Assembly: GCA_947579605.1 (NCBI GenBank)
Contig: OX388307.1
Span: 7,541,237-7,605,236, forward strand
Reading direction: 5' to 3'
From: Athripsodes cinereus
Lineage: Eukaryota; Arthropoda; Insecta; Trichoptera; Leptoceridae
Length of the DNA: 64,000 nt
Part shown: positions 12,214-25,029 of the stretch, piece after piece
Layout of the letters: every line of letters starts with the position of its first letter
Position numbering within the stretch: position 1 is the stretch's first letter
Notes under the pieces: generated by a model
Database searches by the model: none
Told to the model about the DNA's origin: nothing
Seen by the model: only the letters and a program-made list of their open reading frames with translations
Translations under genes and position numbers: made by a program

Positions 12214-12889
12214 TATTAGTTTCTCTGTCACTTGTCTGGTATTATAGTGGATAAACAAACCTGTATTCATGTGAATGAATGAAATATTTATGCTCAAATT
12301 TTAGGAAAAAAAATGTTAATTAATTTATTTATTTACAATACTAGAGTATGAACCAAAATCTACACAAAATTTTAGATTTCATGTTTCAACACTCTTGAAT
12401 TCATTATATCAGACTCACTGGAAGTTCTTAGGCATTACTAAGAATTATTAATAATTTCCATGTGGTCTTTAATGTAACATTTTGTCTATTTTTCTTTATT
12501 TTAGCTATTGTGTTAAAATAAAGTTAAAAAATTTGAAATCATGTAGGCAAAATGATAAAGTAAAAATAACGCATATATTGTCATTCCATATTTAAAACAA
12601 AGCATGTGATATTTTGTCTTTCACATTTTTTTCAATGCTTACACAACAACTTATTTGTCAAATTTTTAAATTTTATTTTCATTTATGTCTAAATGTTCCT
12701 ATTTTGTGATTGCTATATATGTATTTTCGTGTTAAAATTCTAAATAAAATTTATAAAAAAATATCAAATATTTTTATCTTTCAGTCTACGATTGAAAATA
12801 AATATATGTTCAATGTATGGTACGTCGCACATGAGGTAACCATTGAATCTTAGAAAATGAGAAACACTTGCATAGGAGTACGTGGGGAA

Positions 12890-13070
12890 GAATTTTTTTA
12901 AAACATGTATCAGAGTTTTTGAAATAACCCCAATTACAACCTTATACACAGTAAGCTAAAAACTTGTGTCGTGAAAGGGGAGTTTATTTGGACTTATATA
13001 TTCAGTTTTTGTCTTACAGTCTTAGCTTCTGTTATTCGTACCTGGTTGGTAGCCAAATTGATTAAGTCAT
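12890..13070 (-). repeat. Highly diverged SINE
   Basis: The plus strand carries 'caattacaaccttatacacagtaagctaaaaacttgtgtcgtgaaagg', found almost unchanged in the SINEs at 40680 and 51050 (I quote only to locate it; the core is TTGTGTCGTGAAAGGGGAG). The box A area survives as TTGGTAGCCAAATTG read on the plus strand near 13045. The box B area is not recognisable. Confidence 0.45.
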
Positions 13071-13844
13071 CAGCTGGAAATTAAATGATGTAGGTTTAAG
13101 ACGACTTTTACATACCAGTATTTTTTCTCTTCTGAACTTTGATGGTAACCTCACGTATGCTGTGCCATACATCAAAGAAATATCTTAATTTTTTTATAAG
13201 ATTTATGACTGGTTTCATAAACTCTGAATATTATAGAAAGATATCTTATTTTCACATGTATTTCATTTTATCATTTGTGTCGTATAAATCTGTTTATTTG
13301 TTCAGTTTTTTTTCATGTACATGTTATATTTTATTTCTAATATTTTAAAATTATATTGGTGATGAAAGCTCTCTTAAAATTTGCTCAATTTTTTTTTATA
13401 CATACCTCAAAAAAAATGATTTATTAATTGTCTACAATCTCGTTCCAACTCCATTTGTATCACTTCCATCCTTCCTCAGCCATTTTTAATTGGCTTAACT
13501 ACTATCGGCATTACTCATAAAGAAAATGCATCTTTATGCATGGCTAACTGGATGTGACTAACGTTAACCTTGACTAAATGAAAATCCTTATCCACAAAAC
13601 AATTTGTTATCTCTAGTTAAATCAAAACCTTTTTTTTCTATAATGGACCTACTCATTACTATACTGAAATATAAATTGACATTTGAAAGGCATAATTTTG
13701 AAATTTATGCTAAAATCTGTATTTGTGAGTAAGGTGACATTTATCCCTGTCTAAAAGTTGGAATAGAAGTTATTCGAGTTTGCGAGTATAACTGTATGTC
13801 ACTCGGTAGCCTAATTTAAATACTATATTATAATTGATATAAGC

Positions 13845-14438
13845 AATTGAATCGGTCATTTGAGAAACAACATAAGTCAGTCAATACAAACTTTTCAGAA
13901 ATCACAAAAGACTGTTTGTTATAAAATTTCGAATGAAATGTTGATACCTTACTCAAATCAAAATGTTACTTACAGTGTATTCTTTTATTATAAACCTTTA
14001 TTTTATGTCAAAATATTTTATTTGTATATTAATTTGTTAATTTAAAACCTTTGACTTATATTGTTTCTCAAATGAACACCATTTCAGGGAATAAAAATCC
14101 CAGATTATTTATTAAACAACCAAAAATCACTATTTTTCATCATTTTCACCCATGTTAGTGGTTGGAGTTAAGTGTCAGCTGTGAATCGACACGAAAAAAT
14201 TTGATTCACAGCTGACAGTTAATAGATTTGGCCAGTCAATAGAAAAACAATACAAGTCACTGACTTGTGTTGTTTTTCTATTGACTGGCCAAGTTAATCA
14301 GCTTAATTTGTTTCAAATAGGTAAAAATTACGTGGTTTCTAAATGAAATAACGTGCGTTTCGAGAAATAGGACCCAAATAAAAAAAAATCATTTTCCATG
14401 ACACCTGACTTGTTGTTTCTCAAATGACTGATTCAATT
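13845..14438. mobile_element. 594-bp inverted-repeat element with internal copies of its own ends
   Basis: The left end 13845-13880 (AATTGAATCGGTCATTTGAG onward) is the near-perfect reverse complement of the right end 14405-14438. Inside are two further palindromes. One is at 14173-14217 with 15-bp arms (TGTCAGCTGTGAATC). The other is at 14228-14292 with arms of about 31 bp meeting at TGA, whose sequence resembles the outer ends (AGAAAxACAAxAxAAGTCA). A partial extra end copy sits near 14050. There are no long frames and the class is unassigned. Confidence 0.75.
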
Positions 14439-16433
14439 AAAATTAACTTCTCCTAAGAGGTTCAAGACTGTTGATCACAATATTGTTTTACTCGCTATTT
14501 TCAATAATAATTCAGTTGCAATAAGTTAAATTAATTAAATTTGAACTAGTAAATAGGTATTTTATAATTATTTGTATTGTGTATGTATAATGAATGTAAT
14601 TTGTGTATAGTTTTAAGTGGTACATATTTTTATACAAATATACATTTTTCTACAATAAACTTTTGTACCTTACAATAAGTCGTTTTTATTTCTCAACATG
14701 TTAAGTTCCATGTAGGTCACAGGTAACCCCATAATATTTAGTCCATTGCGTTATATAGATCACCTGAGACTCCGATTCAGAGCTGGATTCAAAGTGCACC
14801 CGAGTGCCATAATATTCACTTTATAATGCTAGTATGGTGCTGTGGAACAATATTTTACGTAAACTTTGATGGATATCATGATTCTTGAGACATCCGGGTG
14901 TATAGAAGTTCTTTCAATAAAAACTTTGGTATGATGGATTGAAATCGTTAACTTTTTTAAATACACACTTTAATTTTAACAAAAAAGACAATGATTTATA
15001 TCTTACTGAGACATTTTCAATGAGTATTGGAAAAAAGTTTTATTACTTCAATTCATCCAATATGGAGAATACACAAAAAGTAACAAAATGCATTTGAAAA
15101 GAATAAATACTTGACAAACTGATCTTTGTTTAAAAGTGCCAAAAATTACCTTCTACGAGCAATATGCAATATGCTTCAGGTCACTAATAATCTACCTTGC
15201 CATCATTTGCTATAGTCTTTTTTTGTAAAGAATATTTGAAAGGTGTTATAAATAAATAAAACAAAAGAGAATTAATAGTGACATAATAAATAATATGATT
15301 CAACACTATGTACAAAATGAATTAACAATCAACACTCGTCACACTCAAGATATAATATTATATATGTATGTCACCGCTAGATAGTAGAATCAGCCAGTTA
15401 ATTAAATAGCCAAGCAGCTAGTTGAATGGCGGCATTGAGTTGCATGCCTAGCAAGAGATCTAAACGCGTCATTTATTAACAAATAATGAAACTAAATTTA
15501 AACAATAGGGCTAGCTTCAATCAGGCAGAATGTTAGGTGTGTCATTGTGATTTAATGTAACAGTTAGCTATAACAATTGAATGCCAAAATTTTACTAACT
15601 GCCTAGCATTTAGTCAACTGGTTAATCTAACTATAGAGCAGTGATATATACATGACAGAAATATCAATTGGTACAAAGAAAAAAACAATAATGACTAAAG
15701 AAATAGAATAAATCTTACAGCGACATTTAAAGCCATATTTTTCATTTTCTTGCACCGACCGGAATGATTAAGAAATACAAAAAATGGATTAGGTCACTAT
15801 ATTTTGGTGGCCTTTAATGTAATTTATCTCAAAACAGGATTGCGAAACAAAATCTATGTATCTGAATCTTCTTGGCGATGATTTGAATTCATGTTGCATT
15901 TGTCATCCCCTTTGTGACTTGATATTTGTATTTTAATTTCGGATAGTTAACTTAATTAATCTTTTGCTACACTAATGGTCGGTTTCAATAATCTATCTAT
16001 CTGCTACTGTCGATTGAAATCTATTGTGTAATATGTTTTATACAATTAATTTCAATTAACAGTAACGGATAGATAGATTATTGAAACCAGCCATATGATA
16101 GTAGCTCTTTTGATGTACCCGTGCGATTTATGAGCATTATGTCATTTCTAATACTTTATCAGCATTCGGTCTGAATTTACTTAGATTATTTATTTCATCA
16201 CCTCAGCCACAGGAATTATAATGCATCTTCAGGGAGTCAATTGTTTGCTAGTTCATTCTTCGCAGTAACTATGTTGGCTTTTGGCCTCCAAGCTTGAGTT
16301 CACTAAGTAATTGTTGCATTTGTCGATCTTTAGAATCTTATGCCCATATAAAGAGCGCTGATTGTTCGTACGTCGGAGCGTATTTATGTGGTAATGACAG
16401 CGCTATTAATTTCTTATTCGGAAATATATGCGT
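14439..16433. other. Intergenic, no gene seen
   Basis: AT-rich sequence with scattered stops in all frames. It contains the small palindromic MITE at 15977-16092. The stretch 14690-15900 shows no recognisable coding or repeat signal beyond AT-rich runs. Confidence 0.6.
15977..16092. mobile_element. 116-bp palindromic MITE
   Basis: The left arm starts GGTCGGTTTCAATAATCTAT and the right arm ends ATAGATTATTGAAACCAGCC. The pairing continues inward through CTGTCGATTGAAAT and ATTTCAATTAACAG, so nearly the whole element can fold into one hairpin. Flanking duplications are not clear. Confidence 0.75.
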
Positions 16434-16444
16434 TATGTATTACC

Positions 16445-17078
16445 TGTAATGGTGAGTGAGTGAGCATCAAACAAGTAAGAGAATTCGTGTACTTGGGTAG
16501 CAGAATAAACCAGGACGGACGCTCCAAATCAGAAATTGTGAGCAGAATAAACCAGGCACGAATTGCCTTTAACAAAAAATCCAAAATATTAGAATCCCCT
16601 AATATTGATCTAAGCGTGAGGAAGAATCTCACTAAAGCCTTTGTGTGGAGCATTTTGCTATATGGGTGCGAGACGTGGACCATCAGCAAGAGGGAAAGCG
16701 GACGGTTAGCGGCATTTGAAATGTGGTGCTATAGACGCATGCTGAAGATTCATTGGTCGGAACACGTCGAAAACGAAGAAGTGTTAACCAGGGTTGGCGA
16801 AAAAAGGCAACTTCTCAAAAGAATCTGCCAACAATGAGCTAATTGGATTGGCCACAACATCAGGCACCCAGGACTGATCATCGCAATCGCAGAGGGCAGG
16901 ACCGAAGGCACAAATGGCAGAGGTCGACCGAGAGACGCCTATATGGACCAACTGAAGAGGGACATGAGCTGTGGCTCATATATGGAGTTGAAGAGACTGG
17001 CTGAGAATAGGGAGGAGTGGAGAAATAAGTCAAAACTCGTTGCAGACCAATCCAATGGATTGTAACTCATTATATATA
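16445..17078 (+). mobile_element. 5'-truncated LINE insertion (RT C-terminal part) with 11-bp TSD
   Basis: Flanked by a perfect direct duplication TATGTATTACC (16434-16444 and 17079-17089) and ending in a short TA-rich tail. The frame at 16460-16837 encodes the typical post-RT segment: VREFVYLGSRINQDG, SKSEIVSRINQARIAF, LLYGCETWTISKRE and FEMWCYRRMLKIHW. After a TGA it continues GRGRPRDAYMDQLKRD to a natural stop near 17064. One in-frame stop makes it non-functional. The intact TSD suggests moderate age. Confidence 0.9.
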
Positions 17079-17474
17079 TATGTATTACCATATAAGAAAT
17101 AGTAGCTGTCTGGATATTCATCACCGTAACAAGAATTTGAATAATTAATACATTAGTAAATCATTCCCGATAATAGGTTCAGTTGTTTATATCTTATAAT
17201 CGATTGATATTTCCATCATTGATATATAAAACAATAATAAATTTATTATTTTCTAATACATATTGTTAATTAAGTAAATATTACACAAGGAACATAAGAG
17301 TAATTCAATATTACCATATTATAACAATGCTTTGTACAGTAAAGATTACACATATCATAATAAATATTATATTATTACAGTAGTAGAATTAATATAATAC
17401 ATGTTACAGAGTAATTAATATATAAGATATTCTAAAAATTGTGCTTGCTAAAAGTACAAATTAAGTCTGGGCTA

Positions 17475-17585
17475 ATTGCAATGACCCAAACCCATGCATT
17501 AACCATTGCAATGACCCAATACATTAACCATTTTTATCAAATTATCTTGCAATGACCCAACACATTAACCGTTTTTATCAAATTT
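17475..17585. repeat. Short imperfect tandem repeat, about 3 units
   Basis: TTGCAATGACCCAA followed by CATTAACC occurs three times, and the last two units also share TTTTTATCAAATT. Unit length is variable, about 35-50 bp. Non-coding. Confidence 0.75.
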
Positions 17586-17942
17586 CAATGCTATTTAAAC
17601 AAGAGGACATAATTATGTATCGCATATAATTATTTGTAAAAGTACAAAAGATAAATTAATATGTATCTATATTTTTACATGAGATTGTCATATAACAATA
17701 GTTGCATTGAAAACCTTCAGCCTGATAACTGTATGCTAGAGCGAAAATACACCATGTCATGAGACCTCATTTTTCAGTATGGCCGTTCAAATTTTTTTCA
17801 ACAAAATTACTTTTGCTTCTCACATTTTTCGTATATTTAACCGTATCTCTCACTTTTTTCCAAATTTACACTATATTTTGTTAAAATGATGCTAGTTTAC
17901 TTAAACAAAAATATACTTTTAATTTTTAAATTAATTAGTTAC

Positions 17943-18073
17943 AAAAAACACTTTGATTTTCACTACAAATTTTTATTGCCTCAAACGTTTTTGTCCTCTT
18001 GAAAATGTCTGTCAGTGTAGAGGAAAACGTTCGAGACAATAAAAAATTATAGTGAAAATCAAACAGTTTTTTT
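17943..18073. repeat. 131-bp palindrome inside element A
   Basis: The left arm (CACTTTGATTTTCACTAC, TTTTTATTGCCTCAAACGTT) and the right arm (AACGTTCGAGACAATAAAAA, GTGAAAATCAAAC) are inverted copies around a loop GAAAATGTCTGTCAGTGT. Either a foldback MITE inside element A or part of its structure. Confidence 0.75.
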
Positions 18074-18331
18074 AATTTTGCCCCTTGGAGAATTTTCCTT
18101 TTTTTTCTCACAAGATTGAATCACAGTCCACTAAACCTTCAACCTTGGTTGCGATGTTTTTTTTTCTGTTCTTCTTCCTTTGTTTTCTATTTCTATAAGG
18201 AGAATTCTGTATACATGAAAGGGTGAGTATAGTGGTAAGCAAATTTCCTAATTGCGCTAACACTAGAAAATAAGTTGTAAAGTGTTGTCCCTAGGGTTAA
18301 CAGTTTTAGTACGTAGCAATAGGTAACTGTA

Positions 18332-21010
18332 CAATACAAAGGGCAAAGAGCTGTTTAACTGGGCAAGTACTCAGAATTTAAACATTCTAAACGATGGAAA
18401 AACTCCTACATGTGTGAGACCAAATGGGGCGTCCTATATTGACGTAACATTGGCCTGTGATAGTACGGTGAGAGAAGGAACGTCGTGGGAAACCCTGGAA
18501 GACGAGACACTAAGTGACCATCTCTATGTCCTGACTACTATCAAGGGTGCAAATGAAGGAAGAAACAATCAGAGGAAAATTTTTGGAGCCACAAACTTTG
18601 ACACTCTGAAAAGAAAATTTATGGACCTGACGATGGACGAAGAAATAACCCCGCAAACCTGCGCCAGAGCTATAGAGACAGCCTACAAAAGAAGCACGCC
18701 GAAAGTGCGAAGTGAGGAAGGAAATAAATTGCCTTATTGGTGGACAGTCAACATTCAAGAAAACATACAAGACGTCAAAAGAAAAACAAGGCTCTATCAA
18801 AGAACTAAAAACGGAATAGAGCGACAACAAAAAGAAAAAAATCTATAAAGACGCAAAAAACCCACTGAAAAAGAGCATTGCAAAAGAAAAACACCAAGCA
18901 TGGAATTCTCTTTGTGAGAGACTGGACAATGACATCTTTGGAGATGCCTACAAAATTGTGAAAAGCCAACTTCGCACCGCTAGTCCGGTTACAAGTATTC
19001 CCATAGAGCGGAAGATAGAAATATTTAAGGAACTATTCATGGGTCCTGAGTGTAACACTTTAAGAAGAAACTGGAGAAATGTCGAGAGAAACGACGATTT
19101 AGAAATCACTGAAGACGAATTGGAGAGAGCACGACCAGACAACATCTCTCCTGGAGTTATAAAAGAACTTGCTACCCACAGCATATGATACTTCAAAAAC
19201 CTTTTTGGAGATCTATACGAAAACGGAACATTTCCAGAAGAGTGGAAAAAAGCAAAACTGGTGCTAATAGAGAAACCCAGAAAAAACCCAGCAGAAGAAA
19301 TAAAATTCAGACCCATATGCCTCATAAATGTGATAGCTAAATTGTTTGAGTCTATTATAAACGAAAAATTAATTAAAGACATAATTAAGACAAAAAATGG
19401 AGGCCTGAGCGAATCGCAATATGGATTTAGAAAGGGGAAAACCACAGTGGATGCAATAAAGAGCGTCCAAGCATTGGCAAGCGCGGCACGAGAGGCAAAA
19501 AGGCTCAACGTGCTGATACTGGTGGACGTAAAGAACGCTTTCAACACGGCTTCTTGGGGCATTTTGGTCGAAAAAATGCGAGGATTGGAAATCGACCGCG
19601 GCGTATGCAGCATCGTAGAAGACTACCTAACAGACAGGAAAGTCATTCTGGAAAGAGATACCGAAATGGAGATAGGAGGAGGGGTGCCCCAGGGATCCGT
19701 GTTGGGACCGACACTGTGGAACCTGTTGTACGACGATGTTATGAAAGTAAAAGTACCAGAGGATGTAAAGCTCGTGTGTTATGCGGATGACTTAGCGGTC
19801 TCCGTAACAGTCGTAACAAAGAACGAGTTAATCGCGAAGACAAATGCCACACTTCACAATATTGGACACTGGATGAAAAGAAATAAGCTCAGCGTTGCTC
19901 CACAAAAAACTGTTGCAATAATCCTAAGTCGACATAGAAAAACAAACGATATAAGTTTTGAATTCGAGGGACAAAAAATAGAACTATCAAGAGAAGCAGT
20001 ATACCTTGGTGTTACCCTGGATCAGGGATTAACCTTTACCAAACACCTGGATCATGTATGTAACAAGGCACACAAAACCACACGAGCTATGACAACCCTA
20101 CTGCCCAATACAAGTGGTCCCGGGCAAATTAAGAGGAGGGTGTTGGCGTTAGCAACACAATCAATAATTCTATATGCAGCCCCTGTATGGCAACACACAC
20201 TAAAGAATAATTATCAAAAAGACCTTATACTAAATGGACAGAGACCCATGGTCCTAAGGGTATGTAGAGCCTATAAAACGGTCTCTACTGACGCAGCTCT
20301 AGTAATATCCGGAATCATACCCGCAAATTTACTGGCGGAAGAAAGGGGAAGGTTATTTTACCGGGAGGGACCTTGAACACAGGAAATTAAGCGTGCAGAG
20401 AGGGAGACCATTACTCTGGAATGGCAGAAGTCATGGGACGAGTCAAACAGAGGAAGATGGACCCATCGTCTCATAAGTGATATAAGGCCCTGGCTGGACC
20501 GGAAACACGGGGAGATAACATTTAGGATGGTCCAGTGCATGACGGGACACGGCGTGTTCGGAGAGTATTTGAAAAAGACTAACAAAGCAGAAACAGAGGC
20601 CTGCGTATACTGTGGCACAGAAAAAGATGATGCAGAACACACACTGTTCCAATGCACTGAGTGGAATGAGCTCAGATCAAGACTGAAGAACAACTTGGGA
20701 ACAAGCGGGAATCTATCGCCAGAAAACATAGTAGACTGTATGCTCTGAAATCACAGGGAGTGGGTCACTATCGCAGAATATATGGAGCAAATTATAAAAA
20801 AGAAGGAAGATGATGAGCGAAGAAGACAAAATGACGAATGACACAAAAATGATTTAAGACAAAATTGAGGCCCTGGGTAGACCGTAAGGTAGGAACCGGG
20901 CCCCAAAGAAGAAGAAGGGGTTTTAGCCGGTAAGAGTCCGGCACTACCCAGTCTTGACTGACTGGGTGTCCATGACGGATTTCCCCTTCTCAATAAAAAA
21001 AAAAAAAAAA
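18332..21010 (+). mobile_element. R1-like LINE, 5'-truncated, with poly(A) and 10-bp TSD
   Basis: The perfect target duplication GGTAACTGTA (18322-18331 and 21011-21020) brackets the element, which ends in about 16 A. It starts inside the endonuclease domain, the usual product of incomplete reverse transcription. The 3' UTR contains a GC-rich stretch (GGGTAGACCGTAAGGTAGG, then CCGGTAAGAGTCCGGCACTA). The element sits wholly inside element A, so it inserted later. Its coding remnants are described separately. Confidence 0.93.
18333..20748 (+). pseudogene. Endonuclease-reverse transcriptase ORF2 of the R1-like LINE (broken)
   Basis: 18333-18848 encodes the end of the EEP endonuclease, including the catalytic-type motif LSDHLYV. 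A frameshift near 18840 in an A-rich run separates it from the RT frame. The RT frame runs to 20748 and is interrupted by in-frame TGA at 19186-19188 and 20374-20376. RT landmarks are FRPICLINVIAKLFE, SQYGFRKGKTTVDAI, LVDVKNAFNTASW, GGGVPQGSVLGPTLWN and YADD at 19780-19791. The C terminus has a zinc knuckle C-x2-C-x8-H-x4-C (20602-20655). The region before DNISPGVIKEL looks shortened. The order EN-RT-CCHC fits the R1 clade. Confidence 0.9.
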
Positions 21011-21444
21011 GGTAACTGTAAGAATATAGTTTGTAAGAATATTGTAGTAGTGAGTAGCTCCTCCAAGGGACATTAAGGGTTTTATAATTATAGGGAGGAT
21101 TTTGTTGGGGGGGGAGTCCTTCTGGCAAACCCCGAGCCCTCCCTTGATAAAATTTCTTTTGTTTCGTTGAGTCTGGATGATATAGGAGCTCAGCTCTTAA
21201 AACATTCAGGGGAAAGTGGTGGGAAAACTCTTAATGTATAGTGTTTTTTGTAATTAATTGATTTAAAAATTAATAATGAATTTTCACAGTGTTAACACCA
21301 ATACATTACAATTATATATATCTTTATATGTGGATATCAAAGTTAATATGCCATCAAAAAGAGTATAACAATAATTAAAACACTGTGTCCATAAGTCACT
21401 TTATCCTGTATTCGACATGGTGTAGTTTCACTCCAACTATACAG

Positions 21445-24400
21445 ATATATACAAAGGACGTGTAGTGAATGTTATGACTAGGGACCAGATTTGCATATGA
21501 AAAACCAACCAGTAATGTTTCCTAGCAAAGATTTATCTATTATTTCATGTTGAAAAAATTATACTAGACACAACAAACTCTGGACCAAACTTCAATGCAT
21601 TTTCAATACTAACTATATCATTGTCTAAATAGCATCCCTAAATTAATGACTAAAAGTTCTTTCATTAAATTTTCATAGAGTAAATAATAAGAAGAAAAGT
21701 ATAAAATATTATTTTTGGCTTAAAAATTATAAATTAGATGACAATGAGAAAAAAACATTTGAAATTTTTATATGGCTGCTTTAGGCAGTGAAAAATTAAT
21801 TAGCTTCCCTCATCACACCCATTTTAGGGTAAATAATGAGAATTGAACGCTGAAAATTTGTACCCTCATTCACATTCTTCACTTCTATATTATTCATGAA
21901 AAATGCGTAAAAATAAACAAAACAAAAAACCTTCACCAATGATATCACACACGTAAAAAAATAATGCAAATAATTTATCTTAAAATGTATGATTTAAAGT
22001 GGTTAAGATTCTTTGAACATTTTGATTTATGATTTTTTTCGAAGATGCATTAAAAATATAACATTATAAGTAGTAATACACTGAATATGTGGCAAACATG
22101 TGTAGGTACATGTAGACACTATAAACCACATGCAGCATACATACATTTTCCAAGAATCACAATTTAAAGCTACCATTTGTCCCCAGACTTCCTTACTTGT
22201 GGGAGATATCGTAATAGTATATATTATATACAACAAAAATTCAGAGCAAGATTTGGCTTTGGTTATGACAAAATATGTTACCATGCATAGAGTACGATAC
22301 ATTTCAATCAGCGTAAACTGATGATGACGGATGATTTCTTTGACACTGTTCAATTGAGTATCTGCCTCTAGGGTGCAGGAAGCTCTGTCGGAAGAGCGAT
22401 ATATTCAGTTTGGTCTTGAATATAATTATGGTATAATTTTATAAAGTTCTCGAGGAGTGGATTCTAGCTGATGGATACCGCAATATTAAAAACTCTATCA
22501 AAAATTACGCAGCCAAGTTGCCCACGTCAGGGGCAATCGCAGGGATAAGTTCAACCATAGTACAATGGAAGAGGCTCATCTTGGGAGAACCACCTTATTG
22601 ATTACCATACCCCCTACGCAAGGTAAGAATCATAAGAGTCGAGTAACTTTCCCGACTTCATCAAAAAGGTTTTTGCATAATCTAGTGCATCATGCAAATG
22701 AAAAGTTAATGTACAAAATTGGAATAGAAACATGCAAATTACAACATAAAATTATTTTAACAAAAGTCTTTTAAAATATACATACATATTATACACAATG
22801 ATTAATTGTTTTAAACAATAATACATTCATTACATTTATATTATATACTTAGGTACATATTTAATAATTACAATTTTGAGCGAGTTTTATAAGAATTATG
22901 TGAATAATTATTGAAATGTAGATAAATATATGACTTTATATACTTTGACATGGTTAGTATTAATTGCAATCTTATATATAATAATTATATTATAACAAAT
23001 AACACAAAAAATCTAATAATTGTAAAACTTAAATAAATTTGTGATCTTTTTCTAAAAAATTACACCCTCTATATATTTGCATTAAAAATCTAATAAAACA
23101 CAAAATTTATTTGAAAAACAAAACACAGATATTATAAACTCGATTTTGCATTCATCACTGATTTTCAAATCATAGACAAAACAAATAATTATAAACATTT
23201 CTTTAAATACACAATATTAATTACAAAACGGTACAACAAAAATGCACATTTTGGAATTATAATTCATTGATAAATAAAATAATCACATCTACTTTGTGGA
23301 AAAGAAAACATTATGATACAGGTGTAAAAAAAGACAAAAACATACATGCATATGGAATGATCTTTTTTAAAGAAAACAAAATATAAATCACATCTAAATT
23401 TTTAACTTATATACCTAATTGATATTTTTACTGTTTGGAATTATAATCCCGATTAATAAACAATAATAAAAGTACTATTATTGACTACAAAAAAACAGCA
23501 TTAATAAGGCGTACTTACTGCCATCTAGAAATTTTCCATTTTTATAATTGAATCATATATGAGACCAAAATAACTAAAATTTAATAATCACAAGGAACGC
23601 ATGGGTTGATAATCCGATAAAAATTTAGAATTTTCAATTGAAAGATCCTGTATTCAATTCACTTTTACAATACAAGGATGTTACGTACTGTGGGGATAAA
23701 TGATGTACATATCGATGGCTTAGAGCACAGATGTTTTAAGTGCAGTTTTCACAGTTTTGAGATAATCGAAGTTGAAAGTTTGAGATGCCATACTATTTAG
23801 TACTTACCACACATAGTTTTTGTTAAATATCTCATCAATGACACAGAGTTACGCAATAATATTCCTACGGAACATACTTCAGATGATATAAATTCGCACG
23901 CGTATAATAACTCATTTTCGGTAAAAACTGCACTTACAACATCTGTGCTCTAAGCCATCGAATTATTTGGGTTGATTCATAGACCAGATCCATCTTAAAA
24001 AAATCATTTTACATTCTGGGAAAGTAAAACAAAAAACTGAAAGAAAACAGTAAGCCTACATACAAAGCTTGTAATAAGAAAATTATTTATAAACTACAAA
24101 TCATAATAAAACTACTTAAAATCTGAGGTAACTTGGTGAAACAGTACGCTTAAAAGATTAGTACACACATTTGATATTAAATAATACAATTCTGGACAAT
24201 GAATAATTTTTCATTAGGTATATTAAGTTATAAATCATTTGCTTTTCAACACTCTTCCTGGGATCACAAAGAAAAAAAACCAGCCTCTATGATTCAGAGC
24301 GTCTCTGTGCCAATTGAATCACCTTTACCTACTACATTCCTAGCGCTCTGATGTCCTTGTTACAGGAAGAGTGTACTGTATTATGAAAGAGGAATGTCTG

Positions 24401-25029
24401 TCTGGCCAGTATAACATAAATCTTATTAATTATAATTTTTGAATGAGTTCTGAACTTAAAAGCTGGCAATATGATGAGCATTTATCAAAAGACTTTAAAC
24501 AAAACCTGCTAACATTAAAAATTTTCAAATTAATTCTTTATTCTTTTGATAAAAACTCAAAGGTTGAATAACTGAAAATCGGCTATCTGAACTCTGATAT
24601 CGAGGTGGAAGATAAGAAAGGATCACTTATTGTCAAATTGTCCAAAAATAATGAATTTCAAAATATAATACTTTTAAGAAATTAAAAAGTTAACTATTTT
24701 TATTAGGTTTAACAAAAACATATACATATTGATTTTAACTAAAATTGATAATAACTTAGAATTGTATATAATTTACAGGAGATCCAACTTAATAATTATA
24801 GTACTTAGTATAATAGTTATTCATATTTGTCCTATTCCATGTTAAAACATTAATTCTAGACCAGAAACTTAATGTTAATGTACTTCAAACTTAGGTTCCA
24901 AATTCTATTACAATAGATCTGTTTCACTCCAACAACATTATATAAACAATCAGTTCACTAACACTTATTCCTATATACATAATTATATATTCCATTATAT
25001 TGACTTTTCTGTTATCCCCAAGGTGTTGC
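21445..25029. other. Intergenic, no gene seen
   Basis: AT-rich with no coding signal that survives inspection. It includes the MITE at 23712-23961 and a weak SINE-like trace at 23595-23700 (GGTTGATAATCCG, then CCTGTATTCAATTCAC). A slightly GC-richer patch at 22340-22630 has short frames without a recognisable domain. Confidence 0.55.
23712..23961. mobile_element. 250-bp MITE with ~38-bp terminal inverted repeats
   Basis: The left arm (TCGATGGCTTAGAGCACAGA, TGTTTTAAGTGCAGTTTT) and the right arm (AAAACTGCACTTACAACA, TCTGTGCTCTAAGCCATCGA) are near-perfect inverted copies. The interior is unique and non-coding. Target duplication uncertain. Confidence 0.85.

Larger units (their letters stand above)
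17729..21444. mobile_element. Terminal-inverted-repeat element, family T copy A, split by a LINE
   Basis: The left end CTGTATGCTAGAGCGAAAAT and the right end (reverse complement CTGTATAGTTGGAGTGAAAC) are inverted repeats that continue into ACACCATGTC. The same left-end block (CATTTTTCAGTATGGCCGTT) and right-end block (CATAAGTCACTTT) occur in the same order at 47094-47961, which defines a family. Without the 2.7 kb LINE at 18332-21010, copy A is about 1.0 kb, close to the 868-bp copy B. It contains the palindrome at 17943-18073. No transposase frame was seen. Confidence 0.75.

Noticed and set aside
12890..13070. Independent new repeat family
   Set aside because: The block TTGTGTCGTGAAAGGGGAG and its upstream neighbour are shared with the SINEs at 40650 and 51028, so it is treated as a decayed copy of that SINE.
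22565..22774. Frame starting MEEAHLGRTT as a small gene
   Set aside because: No domain, no splice or promoter context, and composition falls to AT-rich noise after 35 residues.
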